Source: Plasmodium brasilianum (taxonomy: Eukaryota > Apicomplexa > Aconoidasida > Haemosporida > Plasmodiidae). Taken from it: a stretch of DNA of 64,000 nucleotides. The position numbers were made by a program, and so were the translations under genes. Position 1 is the stretch's first letter, and each line of letters begins with the position of its first letter. The stretch lies in contig NC_090127.1 of the NCBI RefSeq assembly GCF_023973825.1, positions 2,779,501 to 2,843,500 of the forward strand. The letters run 5' to 3'. The notes beneath the pieces were generated by a model. It worked only from the letters and a program-made list of their open reading frames with translations. It was not told the DNA's origin and searched no databases. Below are positions 22,540 to 33,206 of this stretch, piece by piece.

Positions 22540-22755
22540 GGATTGATTTTTCAGTTTGATTTTTTTTTATCTGCTCTTTTGGTTTAATTTTTTTTGTCTG
22601 CCCCTTTGATTTAATTTTTTTTATCTGCCTCTCTGATTTAATTTTTTTTATCTGCCACTTTGTTTTACTTTTTTTTATCTGCCATTTTGTTTTACTTTTT
22701 TTTATCTACCATTTTGTTCTACTTTTTTTTATCTGCCATTTTGTTCTACTTTTTA
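22540..22755. repeat. Degenerate ~27-bp minisatellite
   Basis: About eight diverging copies containing ttttttttatctgcca followed by ttttgttctac or close variants, just downstream of the QSOX-like stop codon. Confidence 0.8.
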
Positions 22756-22858
22756 ATTTTTCCTTTTGACTTTTCACTATTTAATTTAATTTTGTAACTT
22801 CCCAATTGCGCAGTGTTTCCAGGGGTACACTTTTTGTAGAGGCGAATTATACAAACGG

Positions 22859-24403
22859 CTAGGAGTATATTCTAACCAAATAACTCAATACGTGCTTAAT
22901 ATGAAAAGCATCAATTGCGTCAAAATCTTGGTCACTAAAGGATTTTTGCTTTAATAGTTTATTTATAAGATCAGAGGTAATTCTGGTGAAGCCAATACCG
23001 CTTCTACAATATTTACATTGCCTTTCTGAGGGAAATGCAATATCTTTATTTACATATTTTTGTTTGTTTGAATTATTGGTACGTTCGAAGCGAGCATCTA
23101 GAATGATATGTTCATACATAGATCTTAAAGTAACTGAATTATGAATTCTCCAGAGAAATATAACAACAGATTCTGCAGAATGAATATTACAAAAACCGTA
23201 ATAACATGACTTTTGAGCATTTAGAAAATGTTGGATACAGTTTTCACAATTTAAATAGCTTTTTGTATAATTTGTAATTGCTTCTAAATAATAATTATAT
23301 TTTTCCTTATCATGTAGTAGGCAGTGAATCGAAATTTTATGATATAGTAACCAGTAGGTACAAAGAACAGAATTTTCTTCGCATATCTTAAAATTGAGGC
23401 TGTGTTTATCCATATCACCGTCACTATCATTATTATGATCACTATCTTTATCATTATACATTTTGTAGATATCAATTTTTATGTCTTCACTTTTATGAAT
23501 TGCATTTGACCAGTCTTCATAGTTCATAGGGTAATTAAAATTCTTTAGTTTTTTGGAAATTTCATTTAAACTTTGTTTTAAATCTGTATACACATTTGAA
23601 ACAATTTCCAGCATTACAAGATAGGGTTCTACTGTTTCTCTGTTTATATCAGAACCCATGGAAATATGTTTCTTAAGGGTAAATAATAAACCTTTTATTA
23701 TATCATGTTTCATATCTTTTTTATTATTATTATTCATTTTCCATCTATCTACTGCTAACCGTTCTTTTGTGGCATCAGTAATATCATCACTATTTCCAGA
23801 AAAAATAGGATGTGCATCTTGAGTACCTATTTCAGACAAATCCGAATAACACGATTTCAAATCGACATTATTAAAATTTACATTTTTACATAAATGTGTT
23901 TGCATTAATTGTTGAAATTCAATAATATTATTAACCCTTTCTACTTCTCTATATGCTAATATTAAATCCCCTTTATAACGAGTAGATATTATAGATTCAG
24001 ATGGATAAATATATTTATATTCATTATTATTTTCTATTTTATCATAAACAGGAAACAACAACCGAAATGTTGGAAAATAATAAACTTCAAAAAATCTACA
24101 ATATGAAATGAATAAATGACAAGAACAATCAAAAACAAACATAGTTACTTTTTTTTCAAAATTTAAAACATCACTTTCTACCATTTTCCATATATCTACA
24201 TACCTACTACAAGCAGGGCAATAATAATTCTTAATATTTATGAACAAAATATCTCCATGTTTAATGTTATTCAATTTGTCCCAAAATTTTATTAACGTTA
24301 TATCTGCACCTTTACAAACGTCTATGCTTTCTATTACTTGTATATTTATTATTACTATGTACACAAAAAATAAAATTTTCACTATGCATCTGCACAATAT
24401 CAT
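22859..24403 (-). CDS. QSOX: Quiescin sulfhydryl oxidase (QSOX)-like protein
   Basis: A 514-residue single-exon protein starting with ATG at 24403. Residues about 1-26 are a hydrophobic signal peptide. A thioredoxin-like domain follows with redox motif CPAC at 62-65. Near the C terminus is an Erv/ALR-type module: CENC at 386-389, then FLWRIHNSVT at about 416-425 (matching the flavin-binding HNxVN region) and a distal CKYC at 463-466. This order (signal, thioredoxin, helical linker, Erv) is that of QSOX, which oxidises cysteines in secretory proteins with O2 via FAD. The central linker holds a low-complexity Asp/Asn insertion. No C-terminal transmembrane segment or ER-retention signal is obvious. 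CPAC replaces the usual CGHC, which should shift the redox potential (inference). Confidence 0.8.
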   Translation of the reverse strand: MILCRCIVKILFFVYIVIINIQVIESIDVCKGADITLIKFWDKLNNIKHGDILFINIKNYYCPACSRYVDIWKMVESDVLNFEKKVTMFVFDCSCHLFISYCRFFEVYYFPTFRLLFPVYDKIENNNEYKYIYPSESIISTRYKGDLILAYREVERVNNIIEFQQLMQTHLCKNVNFNNVDLKSCYSDLSEIGTQDAHPIFSGNSDDITDATKERLAVDRWKMNNNNKKDMKHDIIKGLLFTLKKHISMGSDINRETVEPYLVMLEIVSNVYTDLKQSLNEISKKLKNFNYPMNYEDWSNAIHKSEDIKIDIYKMYNDKDSDHNNDSDGDMDKHSLNFKICEENSVLCTYWLLYHKISIHCLLHDKEKYNYYLEAITNYTKSYLNCENCIQHFLNAQKSCYYGFCNIHSAESVVIFLWRIHNSVTLRSMYEHIILDARFERTNNSNKQKYVNKDIAFPSERQCKYCRSGIGFTRITSDLINKLLKQKSFSDQDFDAIDAFHIKHVLSYLVRIYS

Positions 24404-24504
24404 TGTTTGTTTTCGCTGTTCACTAGAAAAATTAACCTTTATGTTGATGTCAATCTTGTGTGCCTTTTGCGTTGCTTTTATACTTTTCGCTATTTATTTC
24501 GTTA

Positions 24505-24625
24505 TTTTCTTCCTTTTGCTTTTCCTTTTGCTTTTCCTTTTGCTTTTCCTTTTGCTTTTCCTTTTGCTTTTCCTTTTGCTTTTCCTTTTGCTTTTCCTTT
24601 TGCTTTTCCTTTTGCTTTTTCTTTT
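24505..24625. repeat. 12-bp pyrimidine-rich minisatellite
   Basis: About nine copies of ccttttgctttt, roughly 100 bp upstream of the QSOX-like ATG. The strand is all pyrimidine except one G per unit. Confidence 0.9.
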
Positions 24626-25187
24626 TTTTTTTTCCTTTATTTTTTCTATTTTTACCGTGTAATCTATATTTTTTTTTTGTTCTTTTTAATTTTTATGCAA
24701 TACGTCATTTTATTACTTTTGTATTTCATTTTTTTTTTCTTTAAATATAGAAAGGAGAGCTGGATGCAGCTTCCAGTTATTAGTCTTTTTTGTATAACAT
24801 ATAATATGCATAAGTAAATATATATGTATAGCTATATATATACATATATGTATACATTTACTTATGTACAATAATATATGCACATATGCTTGTCCATACA
24901 TTCATGTATTAACAAATCTGGGGCGTTTTTGTGCGGTTACATAATTAACGTCAAATATGTAAATATTTTTTTCCTTTTTTTTTTTTTTTTTTTTATATGT
25001 GATAAAATAGAAGAAAAATAAATTTAATCATACATGCAAATATAAAATGTAAAAAATGGTCAATAAAAAAAAAAAAAGAAAAAAGGAAAAAAAAAATGAA
25101 CACATGGAAAGGAATGTTTTAAATCGTGCGTTTTCCAGTTATTATAAACAGATAGCTGTATTCATTTGCATATATACCATATGTACG

Positions 25188-25218
<31 letters not shown>

Positions 25219-25494
25219 ATATATTTGCATGGGTGTATTTTAATGTAGCTATGTAATGAACAGTACAAACAAAAGGGTGCTAAGTACAAAAATTAAAAAC
25301 ATATAAATTGGTGTATGATAATAAGCAACATTTTTGCTTAATCAAATATGAAAAAGAAAAAAAAAAAAATAACGATATAAATCAAAAAAAACGAAATAAA
25401 TCGAAAAAAATGAAATAAATCGAAAAAAATAAAAGAAAACAAAAAAAAAAAAAAAATGGAAAGAAACGGAAGAATAGAAATAAATAAAGTTCTT

Positions 25495-25660
25495 TTAGTT
25501 TTATAGTATATTCTTTTATCTTTTTAGTGTATTCATTTAGCTTTATAGAATATTCATTTAGCTTTATACTATATTGATTTAGCTTTATACTATATTCTCT
25601 TAGCTTTGTAGAATATTCTTTTAACTTTATAGTATATTGATTTAGCTTTTGTACTGTGAA
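25495..25660. repeat. 21-bp minisatellite, open on minus strand
   Basis: About eight copies of a 21-bp unit containing tttagctttatactatattc. On the minus strand it translates as repeats of KLNEYSI (frame open 25382-25687, no ATG start). Confidence 0.85.
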
Positions 25661-26184
25661 ACATTTTACCAATTCATAATGTTCCACCTAAACTGAATTT
25701 TATGTACAGGTAAATCTTTAATTCACAAAATACAATTTATTATGATATACATGTGAAGAAGTAATTATAAAAAAAAAAGAAAAAACGTTATATATTATTT
25801 TTGAAAAAAATATAAATTGTCTGGTAGAATTATATATATATATATATATAAATGTATAGTAGGTAAAAGTATATTTAATGCTCCAAAAATAAAAAAAATA
25901 ATTTTTACATCAGTACGCACTTAATATATGTACATTTGATATACGCACGTACGATATACATATATTTGTATACCAACTGATTATGGATAAAAATACTTAT
26001 GTGTAAACGTATTTTTATGAATATTATTATTACATATTTTATTAGTTGATCGCTTATGTGTTATCGCTTTAATCCTCAAATTTGTTGCACAGACCACATT
26101 TAGCATGTGATGAAAATAAAATTAGTAAGGAAAACAAAAAAAAAAAAAAAATTTCCATTAAAATTATTTTCCTTTTTGTTGTAT

Positions 26185-26345
26185 ATTTTTACGTAATGCT
26201 TACGTAATTTTTACATAATTTTTACCTAATTTTTACATAATTTTTACATAATTTTTACCTAATTTTTACCTAATTTTTACATAATTTTTACCTAATTTTT
26301 ACATAATTTTTACATAATTTTTACATAATTTTTATATAATTTGAA
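26185..26345. repeat. 11-bp minisatellite
   Basis: About fourteen copies of tttttacataa or tttttacctaa, ending about 130 bp upstream of the small prefoldin-like gene. Confidence 0.9.
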
Positions 26346-26471
26346 TGTAATTTTTATATAACTTATATTTTCTTCCATTTTTGTTACAATTTAAGAATTA
26401 TTTCAAAAAAAAACAATACGAGTGAATGTACTTCCATATATACGTATATGCATGTGCGTACATATTGAATA

Positions 26472-26675
26472 ATGTTAAGTAAGACCAAGCTAACAGATAG
26501 AAAAGACGCGGACTTAGTCGAAAAGTTGAACTACAAGAACATAAATGATGTAAGTATACATGAGCTAAACTGCCTTAAAAATAATCGACAAGTTTATCTA
26601 AAAAGAGGAAGTATGTTTTTTTTAAGTACAAAAGAAGAGGCACTAACAGTTCTGAAAAACAAAAATCATAAGTAA
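26472..26675 (+). CDS. ASDURF/prefoldin-like small protein
   Basis: A 67-residue frame with ATG at 26472. The segment VSIHELNCLKNNRQVYLKRG followed by SMFFLSTKEEAL resembles the human ASDURF microprotein (ASNSD1 upstream frame), whose core reads DELSNLKKNRKVY...FFLADRTEML, and more generally beta-prefoldins: a first helix, a short beta hairpin, then a second helix. Human ASDURF is a subunit of the PAQosome prefoldin-like module. Here the second helix would be very short, because the frame ends soon after the hairpin. The stop overlaps a good splice donor (AA|GTAAGA at 26671-26676), so a further exon may extend it, but I found none that is convincing downstream. Codon use is clearly coding-like compared with flanking repeats. 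Confidence 0.65.
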   Translation: MLSKTKLTDRKDADLVEKLNYKNINDVSIHELNCLKNNRQVYLKRGSMFFLSTKEEALTVLKNKNHK

Positions 26676-27345
26676 GACATAGGGTCAATAGCTCATATTA
26701 TTTTAAATGGGTCATCTTTAATGTTAATGCTAATGTGAATGTAGAGGGATTGTAACAGTAGCGTAAATAGCACCCATATATGCATGTATGCCCATATGCA
26801 CGCATACACATACACACATACATACATACACACATACACACATACACACATACACACATACACACATACACACATACACACATACACACATACACACATA
26901 CACACATACACACATACACACATACACACATACACACATATATGTTATATGTATTCCTTCGTAATATAATTATAATCACGTTTATTTTAAAAAAAAAATT
27001 TAACAAAAACGAAAGAGAATATTTTCCTCAAATAGGTTTAACATAATTAAGCAGCTCATAGCCATTTTGTTTGTGTAATATATACGATATATATTTTAAA
27101 GGAGAAAAGGAAAAGGGGCTGGCGTCAGAGGGAATAAAAAAAAAAAAAAAAAAAAAAAATTATTTTCGTTACATTTAGCGTTCTTACAGTTTTAACAAAT
27201 AACAAGCATAAATATATGTGCATTATTACACTCCATCGATAAAGCTTATATACATACATATACATCTATATGTGTACGTGTTTGCGTATGTACGAATGTA
27301 CGCATGATGCTACTTAGAGTGTAGAGCTAAGATTGAGTGCTTTAT
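26676..27345. other. Intergenic region
   Basis: Dominated by the 8-bp array at 26805-26938, then an A-run near 27140-27160. No further exon for the small prefoldin-like gene could be supported. Confidence 0.6.
26805..26938. repeat. 8-bp ACACATAC array
   Basis: About sixteen copies of acacatac; long open frames on both strands here are His/Thr/Ile or Val/Cys/Tyr repeat peptides. Confidence 0.95.
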
Positions 27346-29298
27346 ATGAATCGGTTGATATGCCCTCTTTTTGTTGTGTACACACTTGTTAAATCGTTTT
27401 TTATTTTAAGTGTTGACAATAGAATTATAAAGAATGAAACGATAATAAAGGGAGCGGACATAAGAGTACTTGAAAAAAGAATCTATTTTAATAAAGATGT
27501 AGTACTAAAGGGGGTGAACAAAAGAAGGGAAAATTGCGCATTTGTAAAAAATGTTCTAACCCAAAAAAAAAAGGGAGAAAGACAGAATTATTTCAAATAT
27601 GATGTAACAAATTATATAAAGGAAATAAAAAGAAATTATTATAATAATACAACTGTTAGTGTTAGAAAGAATTACAATGTTCTGAAGGAATCAAGTTTTG
27701 ATAGCCACTGTTTTACATATCCAGGATTTGATTTCACTATCTTGAAGGAAAACAAAAGGGATCATCATCATAACGATAATATTAATAATAGTGATAATAT
27801 TAATGATTATTATTATTATAATAATAACAGAAGCAGAGTTGGAGTAATAAAGACGCCAAGAGGTAATATAGAAACCCCAAATTTTCTGTTCTGCGCTACC
27901 AAGGCTTGTATGAAATCAACACCAATAAATTTTATAAAAAATTGCAAAACGCAAGTTATACTGTCAAATACATTTCATTTATTAGTTCATCCAAAGCCAC
28001 ATGTAATTTTTAGGTTAGGAGGCTTACATAAATTTATGAATTGGCAAGGTCCAATTCTGACTGATTCGGGGGGTTATCAACTGTTTAGTATGACTTTCGG
28101 ATCAGTGTCTGATGAGATTAAGAGGAAATCTGGACACGGTTTTGATTTAAAAGAGAGAGGTGTAGAAAGAAAGGGAAAGATAAATGATGAATTTGGGAAG
28201 ACCGTAGAGGTAAAGAAAGCAGTAGGGGTAGTAAGGGCAGAAAGGGTGTTGCAAAAAGAACGGATGACAGAAATAGAAAATGCAGGAAGGTGGAACAGAA
28301 ATGATTACACTGTAAAATGTACAAGGGAAAAAGAAGCTACTAGAAGCAATAATAGAGTATGTCAAAAGAATGAAATTATTTTAAAAATTAACGAAAGAGG
28401 AGCATTGTATAAATCATACTACGATGGTTCGGTTGAATTGTTATCTCCGGAAACGTCTATTCAGTCGCAGTATATGTTAGGTAGCGATTTAGTAGTAGTA
28501 TTAGATGAATGTACACCCTACCATGTGAATAGAGAATACACGGAGCGATCAATGCATAGGTCACATAGATGGTATATCAGATGTTTAATGGAATTTTACA
28601 GGGCTAATAATATGATAAATTACCATAACTATTTAAATGATATATATAATGAAAAATATAAAACAAATGAAAAATGGAATGTAAGAGTAAAGAATAAGCA
28701 AGCTTTATATGGAATAATACAAGGAGGGATATATACAGAATTACGAAAGAAGAGTTGTGATTTTGTTTGTAGTTTACCTTTTTTTGGGTTATGTATAGGA
28801 GGATGTTTAGGTAATAATAAAGAAATGATGTATAGTGTTATTAATAAAACTATGAATTTTATAAATGTAAAGAAACCAATTCATTTATTAGGAATAGGAC
28901 AAATAAAAGATATATTTTTTGGAGTAAAACAAGGAATAGATACGTTTGATTGTGTAATCCCATCGAGATTAGCTAGACATGGTTACTTCTTGTGCAAAGT
29001 AAAAAATATTAAAGAAATTGAAAAAAAACTTAGCAGAATAATTAAAAACGAATATATAAAAATCAAGTTAAGTATATTTAAGCTGGACTCTAGTCCATTG
29101 GAAAGTGATTGTCAATGTTATACTTGCTTAAACTATTCAAGAGCATATTTATATCATCTCTTTAAAATTCAGGACAATTTATTAGGTACACTATTAACAA
29201 TACATAACGTGTATTACATGAACCAGTTAATGTATGAAATTAGAGCGGCCTTATGGGAGGATAACCTGGATGAGATTGAGAAGCGGTGGGTGCGATAG
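27346..29298 (+). CDS. TGT: tRNA-guanine (queuine) transglycosylase
   Basis: First ATG 27346 gives 650 residues. Residues about 1-25 are hydrophobic (a signal-like sequence), followed by about 140 basic, Asn-rich residues that could be a targeting extension. The TGT barrel begins at VGVIKTPRGNIETPNF. Family motifs: LTDSGGYQ with the acid/base Asp at about 240, YGIIQGG, DTFDCVIPSR with the nucleophile-type Asp at about 535, and a zinc site CxCx2Cx25H at C589, C591, C594 and H620 with exact spacing. The enzyme exchanges guanine-34 of GUN-anticodon tRNAs for a queuine-type base. A parasite-specific charged insertion (about residues 258-345) sits after the first active-site loop. The motif set is that of a catalytic subunit. 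Organelle targeting is inferred only from the N terminus. Confidence 0.9.
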   Translation: MNRLICPLFVVYTLVKSFFILSVDNRIIKNETIIKGADIRVLEKRIYFNKDVVLKGVNKRRENCAFVKNVLTQKKKGERQNYFKYDVTNYIKEIKRNYYNNTTVSVRKNYNVLKESSFDSHCFTYPGFDFTILKENKRDHHHNDNINNSDNINDYYYYNNNRSRVGVIKTPRGNIETPNFLFCATKACMKSTPINFIKNCKTQVILSNTFHLLVHPKPHVIFRLGGLHKFMNWQGPILTDSGGYQLFSMTFGSVSDEIKRKSGHGFDLKERGVERKGKINDEFGKTVEVKKAVGVVRAERVLQKERMTEIENAGRWNRNDYTVKCTREKEATRSNNRVCQKNEIILKINERGALYKSYYDGSVELLSPETSIQSQYMLGSDLVVVLDECTPYHVNREYTERSMHRSHRWYIRCLMEFYRANNMINYHNYLNDIYNEKYKTNEKWNVRVKNKQALYGIIQGGIYTELRKKSCDFVCSLPFFGLCIGGCLGNNKEMMYSVINKTMNFINVKKPIHLLGIGQIKDIFFGVKQGIDTFDCVIPSRLARHGYFLCKVKNIKEIEKKLSRIIKNEYIKIKLSIFKLDSSPLESDCQCYTCLNYSRAYLYHLFKIQDNLLGTLLTIHNVYYMNQLMYEIRAALWEDNLDEIEKRWVR

Positions 29299-29753
29299 GG
29301 AAATGCACGAATTGGAGATGGGAACTGACAAACGTCCATTGTTATGTAATACATGACAAGTGGTACAAGTAAAATGGTACATGTCAAGTGGTACACACCA
29401 AAGGAAGAATAGTAATGAGGAGATGAAAAAGAGTATATGTCTTCTCATATTGCTGTGCGATATATTTCATATTATATATACAAGCTCTTTCTGAAGCACG
29501 TGACTACATGTACTGCTACAAAAATGCCAAATTTTTTTTTTTTTTTTTCCAACCCTTAAATGCAAATTCTTATGCATTGTTTGAGCAAATTAAAAAACAT
29601 TTACAAAATTTGTAATATTTCTGCTTCATCAAAAAGAACACAATTTTTTTTTTAAAAATGGCATAAGAAGATATAGAAAAATCATGATTGCAAAACAATT
29701 TAATGAAGCAATGCAAATGTATGCATATATGCACATATAAATATACATACACG

Positions 29754-29820
<67 letters not shown>

Positions 29821-29951
29821 ACAATTTAACTCATCAAATTATCACATGGAAAAATATTACAATACGGATTAAATTACATTTTGACAGTTTTAAAATAGTA
29901 AGAATGTACTAAACGAAAAAAAAATAATATTTTTTTTTTTTTTTTTTTTTT
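29299..29951. other. Convergent intergenic region
   Basis: Between TGT (+) and the six-exon membrane-protein gene (-). Contains imperfect catttacaag/tggtacaagt-like repeats near 29350-29400 and an (ATAA)n/(AT)n tract at 29755-29812. No gene seen. Confidence 0.65.
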
Positions 29952-31697
29952 TTACACTTCAGTATAATTCGAATCCTTTGTTGTCTTTCCTTTGCCAAAA
30001 AATTTTTTTTTAATACCCCATTTTTTATTATTTTCATCGTCTTTTTTATTAGCCTTAGGATCTATAAATGGAAAAACAAAAAGAAATTTTGAAGTAAATT
30101 GTGTTTAGACTACGTGTACAAACAGGCGTTACTATATATGAACACTGCATAATACATATGTGACAGACACGCGCATACATATAAATATATATACATACAT
30201 GCATATTATATATGGATGTATGTATTTATATATGAAAAATTTCTGATAAGCATTAAAGTGTTACTTAAACTGTCCAGGAGCGAATTGTGCATTCTTACAC
30301 CATCGTATATATTCTGTTAGTTTAAAAAAAAAAAAGAAAAAAATCTCAAATTTAAAAACTGCATTTATTTTGATTCTTCATTTTTTCATCAGTAACAATA
30401 ATATTACTTGTGTAGCTATCCAACAGAAGGCAGTACTAACCCATGTTAACAGGGAATAAATGATAACAAAAATGAGGTCCAACTTAGCATATGTAAATAT
30501 CCTACATTAATTCAAAAAAAATATTATAAAATTATGAACATATTCTACCAAGCAAGAACTATTAAATATCCACCATAATTTATGAAGTATAAAGGGAAAC
30601 ACATAACAACAGCATAAAAATAAAATGTGTATATTCAAAAAATTCCAGTATTCCATAATGGAAAGCGTACCCCTCAAAAATTATATAAAAGGAAATAATG
30701 CTAGAAACCAGGAGCATCCAATTATAAAACCTCTGAAAATTAAAATATGTAAAAATGAATTCACTTGTACAATGATAACATACATGCATGCACACAAACA
30801 CACACATATATGTATATGTACATATATATACATGTACAAATACAATTATGCACATATTTTTCCTTCTTTCCATTTTCGCATTACCAACAACGAAGGTACA
30901 TAGGATTTACCTGAATGTGCAAAAAAAAAAAAAAATAAATAAAAATAAAAATAAGAAAATACGAAAATATGAAAATATAAAAAAATAAAATAATTACACA
31001 GATGTTCGTTTTAATATTTAAACTTTTAATTTTTTTGATCTGGATTAGGAATATGCGTGTCCTCTATGCAAGCAAATACTAATATTATATAATTACATTT
31101 TACTGATCTACATTTTGCTGCTCTACATTTTACTGCTCTGCATTTTACTGCTCTGCATTTTACTGCTCTGCATTTTACTGCTCTGCATTTTACTGCTCTG
31201 CATTTTACTGCTCTCCATTTTACTGCTCTGCATTTTACTGCTCTGCATTTTACTGCTCTGCATTTTATTGCTCTACATTTTACTGCTCTACATTTTACTG
31301 CTCTACATTTTATTTTATTTTCATTTTTTCAAACCTTACCGATAAATGTAAACACAGGGAAAACGCAAAAATAAAGATTCGTAAAAAGTAACCAACTACG
31401 AAAAATAAAATTAAAAATTTGAAAAGTGCAAAAAAACAAATACTAGAAAGGGAGTGATATAAAATATAATAAACACTAAATAACATATCAAAAATAAATG
31501 ATTCATTATATAAAGATAAGAGTAGTGGGCTTTTAGTTATACCCATAAGGTGATAATGAACTGGTAAAGAAACTATAAATAAATAATATTAAAACAAATA
31601 AATTATAAAACGTCAGGAAAAATATGTATTTCCTGCAAAGGATTTTTGTTTTTTCATCAGGCTGATAGCGTTCTAGCTTATCGCGAATACGATCCAT
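29952..31697 (-). CDS. Six-exon multispan membrane protein, unknown function
   Basis: Read on the minus strand, exons 31543-31697, 31340-31442, 30671-30732, 30408-30501, 30265-30313 and 29952-30061 join through six-way consistent phases and GT..AG borders (donors GTATAA, GTAAGG, GTACGC, GTAATA, GTAACA) to a 190-residue protein. It starts MDRIRDKLERYQPDEKTK, has four or five hydrophobic segments (about residues 25-45, 53-70, 75-85, 91-106, 115-138) and ends with a basic hydrophilic tail (WGIKKKFFGKGKTTKDSNY). Such a small tetraspan-like protein with a Lys-rich cytosolic tail fits the ER or Golgi, which is inference. Intron 2 (30733-31339) holds a 15-bp minisatellite. I do not recognise the family. 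Individual weak donors, especially exon 4, could be misplaced. Confidence 0.6.
31097..31312. repeat. 15-bp minisatellite in intron 2
   Basis: About fourteen copies of cattttactgctctg with few variants, lying inside intron 2 of the six-exon gene. A multiple-of-three period keeps a false Leu/Ile frame open. Confidence 0.95.
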
Positions 31698-33206
31698 TTT
31701 CTTTATCTTAAATGTTTTACTGTATTATTGTATAAATGTATAATTGTAATATTGTATTACTGTTTTATTGTATTATTGTATAAATGTATAAATGTATTAT
31801 TGTATTTTTATATTATATGCGTATAAGTATATATATATATATATGTATTTTATCGTATGTATATAAAGCAATTTTATAATTTTCAAAATTTTTTAAAAGT
31901 TATACAAAAAAATGTTAAAATAACAATTAGCCTCCATTTTTACTTAAGGCATAAAAGGATTATACTTTCATATTATTAAAAAAAAAAAAAGTAAAAATTA
32001 ATTAAAAGAAGCAAAAAAATTATTTATACATAATTATTAAAATCTAAATTAATTAAAATAAAAATAATATTTGCAACTGTATTTTAATATATTAATTTTT
32101 TTTTACTGTTTATTCTTCTATAACAATATATATATAAATGAAAAAAATAAGGTTTACCCAGAATCAATTTATACATGTACGAAGTAATGAGCATATATAA
32201 TAATGTATAGCATGTATATATTATATATACATACAAATATACATGCAAACACATGTAAAAATATATGTAAAAAAATACGTACAAAACATTTACGTATAAA
32301 CATCTATGTACAAAAACACTCATACGTGTACCGATTTTATGGCACGTATTCTTAGTATTTATTTTTGTGTATTTCTAAATTTAGAGCACATTAATTTAAG
32401 GAAATTTCATTAAAAAAATTTGTCAATAAATAAATTTTTATAAATCACTAAAATCTTAAATATTATGGATTATATTTTTATACATATACGAATATTAAAA
32501 ACTACAAAAATTTAAACTAACACCAGTAATTTTCTAACGATTTAAAAAAAAAAAAATTTCTTTTTTTTTCATTTTTTTATAATTTTTTTACATTTTTTTC
32601 TACTTTTATTCCCATTTTGTTATACATTTCTTTTACATTTTTTATAATTTATTTTTTTATACTTTTTTTTTTTACCTTTTTTATATTCTTTTTTATTTTA
32701 TTATTTTTTTATTTTTTCCAGTTAGACATATTTTGTGTGCGCCTAATAATTTATAGTTTTAAAATGCATTCTGTGCTAAAATATTTTATATGCGTTTGGC
32801 AATAATATATTATCCTATTTTCAACAGGGAATTTATAAAAATAAAATTAACATATATATATTTATGCATATAGTATATATATAATATAACTACAAAGATG
32901 AAAAAAGAAAATCGTAATATATATTTACGAATTACTTTTACTATGAATGTCCTTTTTTGAGTGAACACATTAATAATAAACGTTTATTGTATTGAATGAA
33001 AGATATGAGTAATAGTAAATAAATTTAAATCGTAATAGGACAAGTGGAAATAAACAGCTGTAGGTCAATTAGCATTTAAGCAATAATATACAGTATAGTA
33101 GCTAACAACAACAAGCACTATAAGATGCAGTAACAAATAAAGAAAATCTTGTAAATTAAATAAACCGCATAATAAAAATTTAGTTTAAAAATAAAATTTT
33201 TAATTA
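31698..33206. other. Divergent intergenic region
   Basis: Between the membrane-protein gene (-) and the DRC4-like gene (+). AT-rich with imperfect attgtattatt repeats at 31720-31800 and T-rich DNA at 32560-32720. No gene seen. Confidence 0.65.

Larger units (their letters stand above)
21420..22858. other. Convergent intergenic region
   Basis: Between the TTC1-like gene (+) and the QSOX-like gene (-). Holds A-runs, an (AT)n tract at 22015-22050, a possible short spliced gene (21994-22245) and a pyrimidine-rich repeat (22540-22755). Confidence 0.6.
24404..26471. other. Divergent intergenic region
   Basis: Upstream DNA of the QSOX-like gene (-) and the small prefoldin-like gene (+). Contains three minisatellites listed separately, (AT)n at 25185-25218 and 25831-25850, and many homopolymers. 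No convincing gene, apart from the open 21-bp array discussed under findings. Confidence 0.6.

Noticed and set aside
31543..31697. Similarity of DEKTKILCRKYIFF to the PEN-2 N terminus
   Set aside because: Only about ten residues match, the rest of the protein does not, and Plasmodium is not known to have gamma-secretase.
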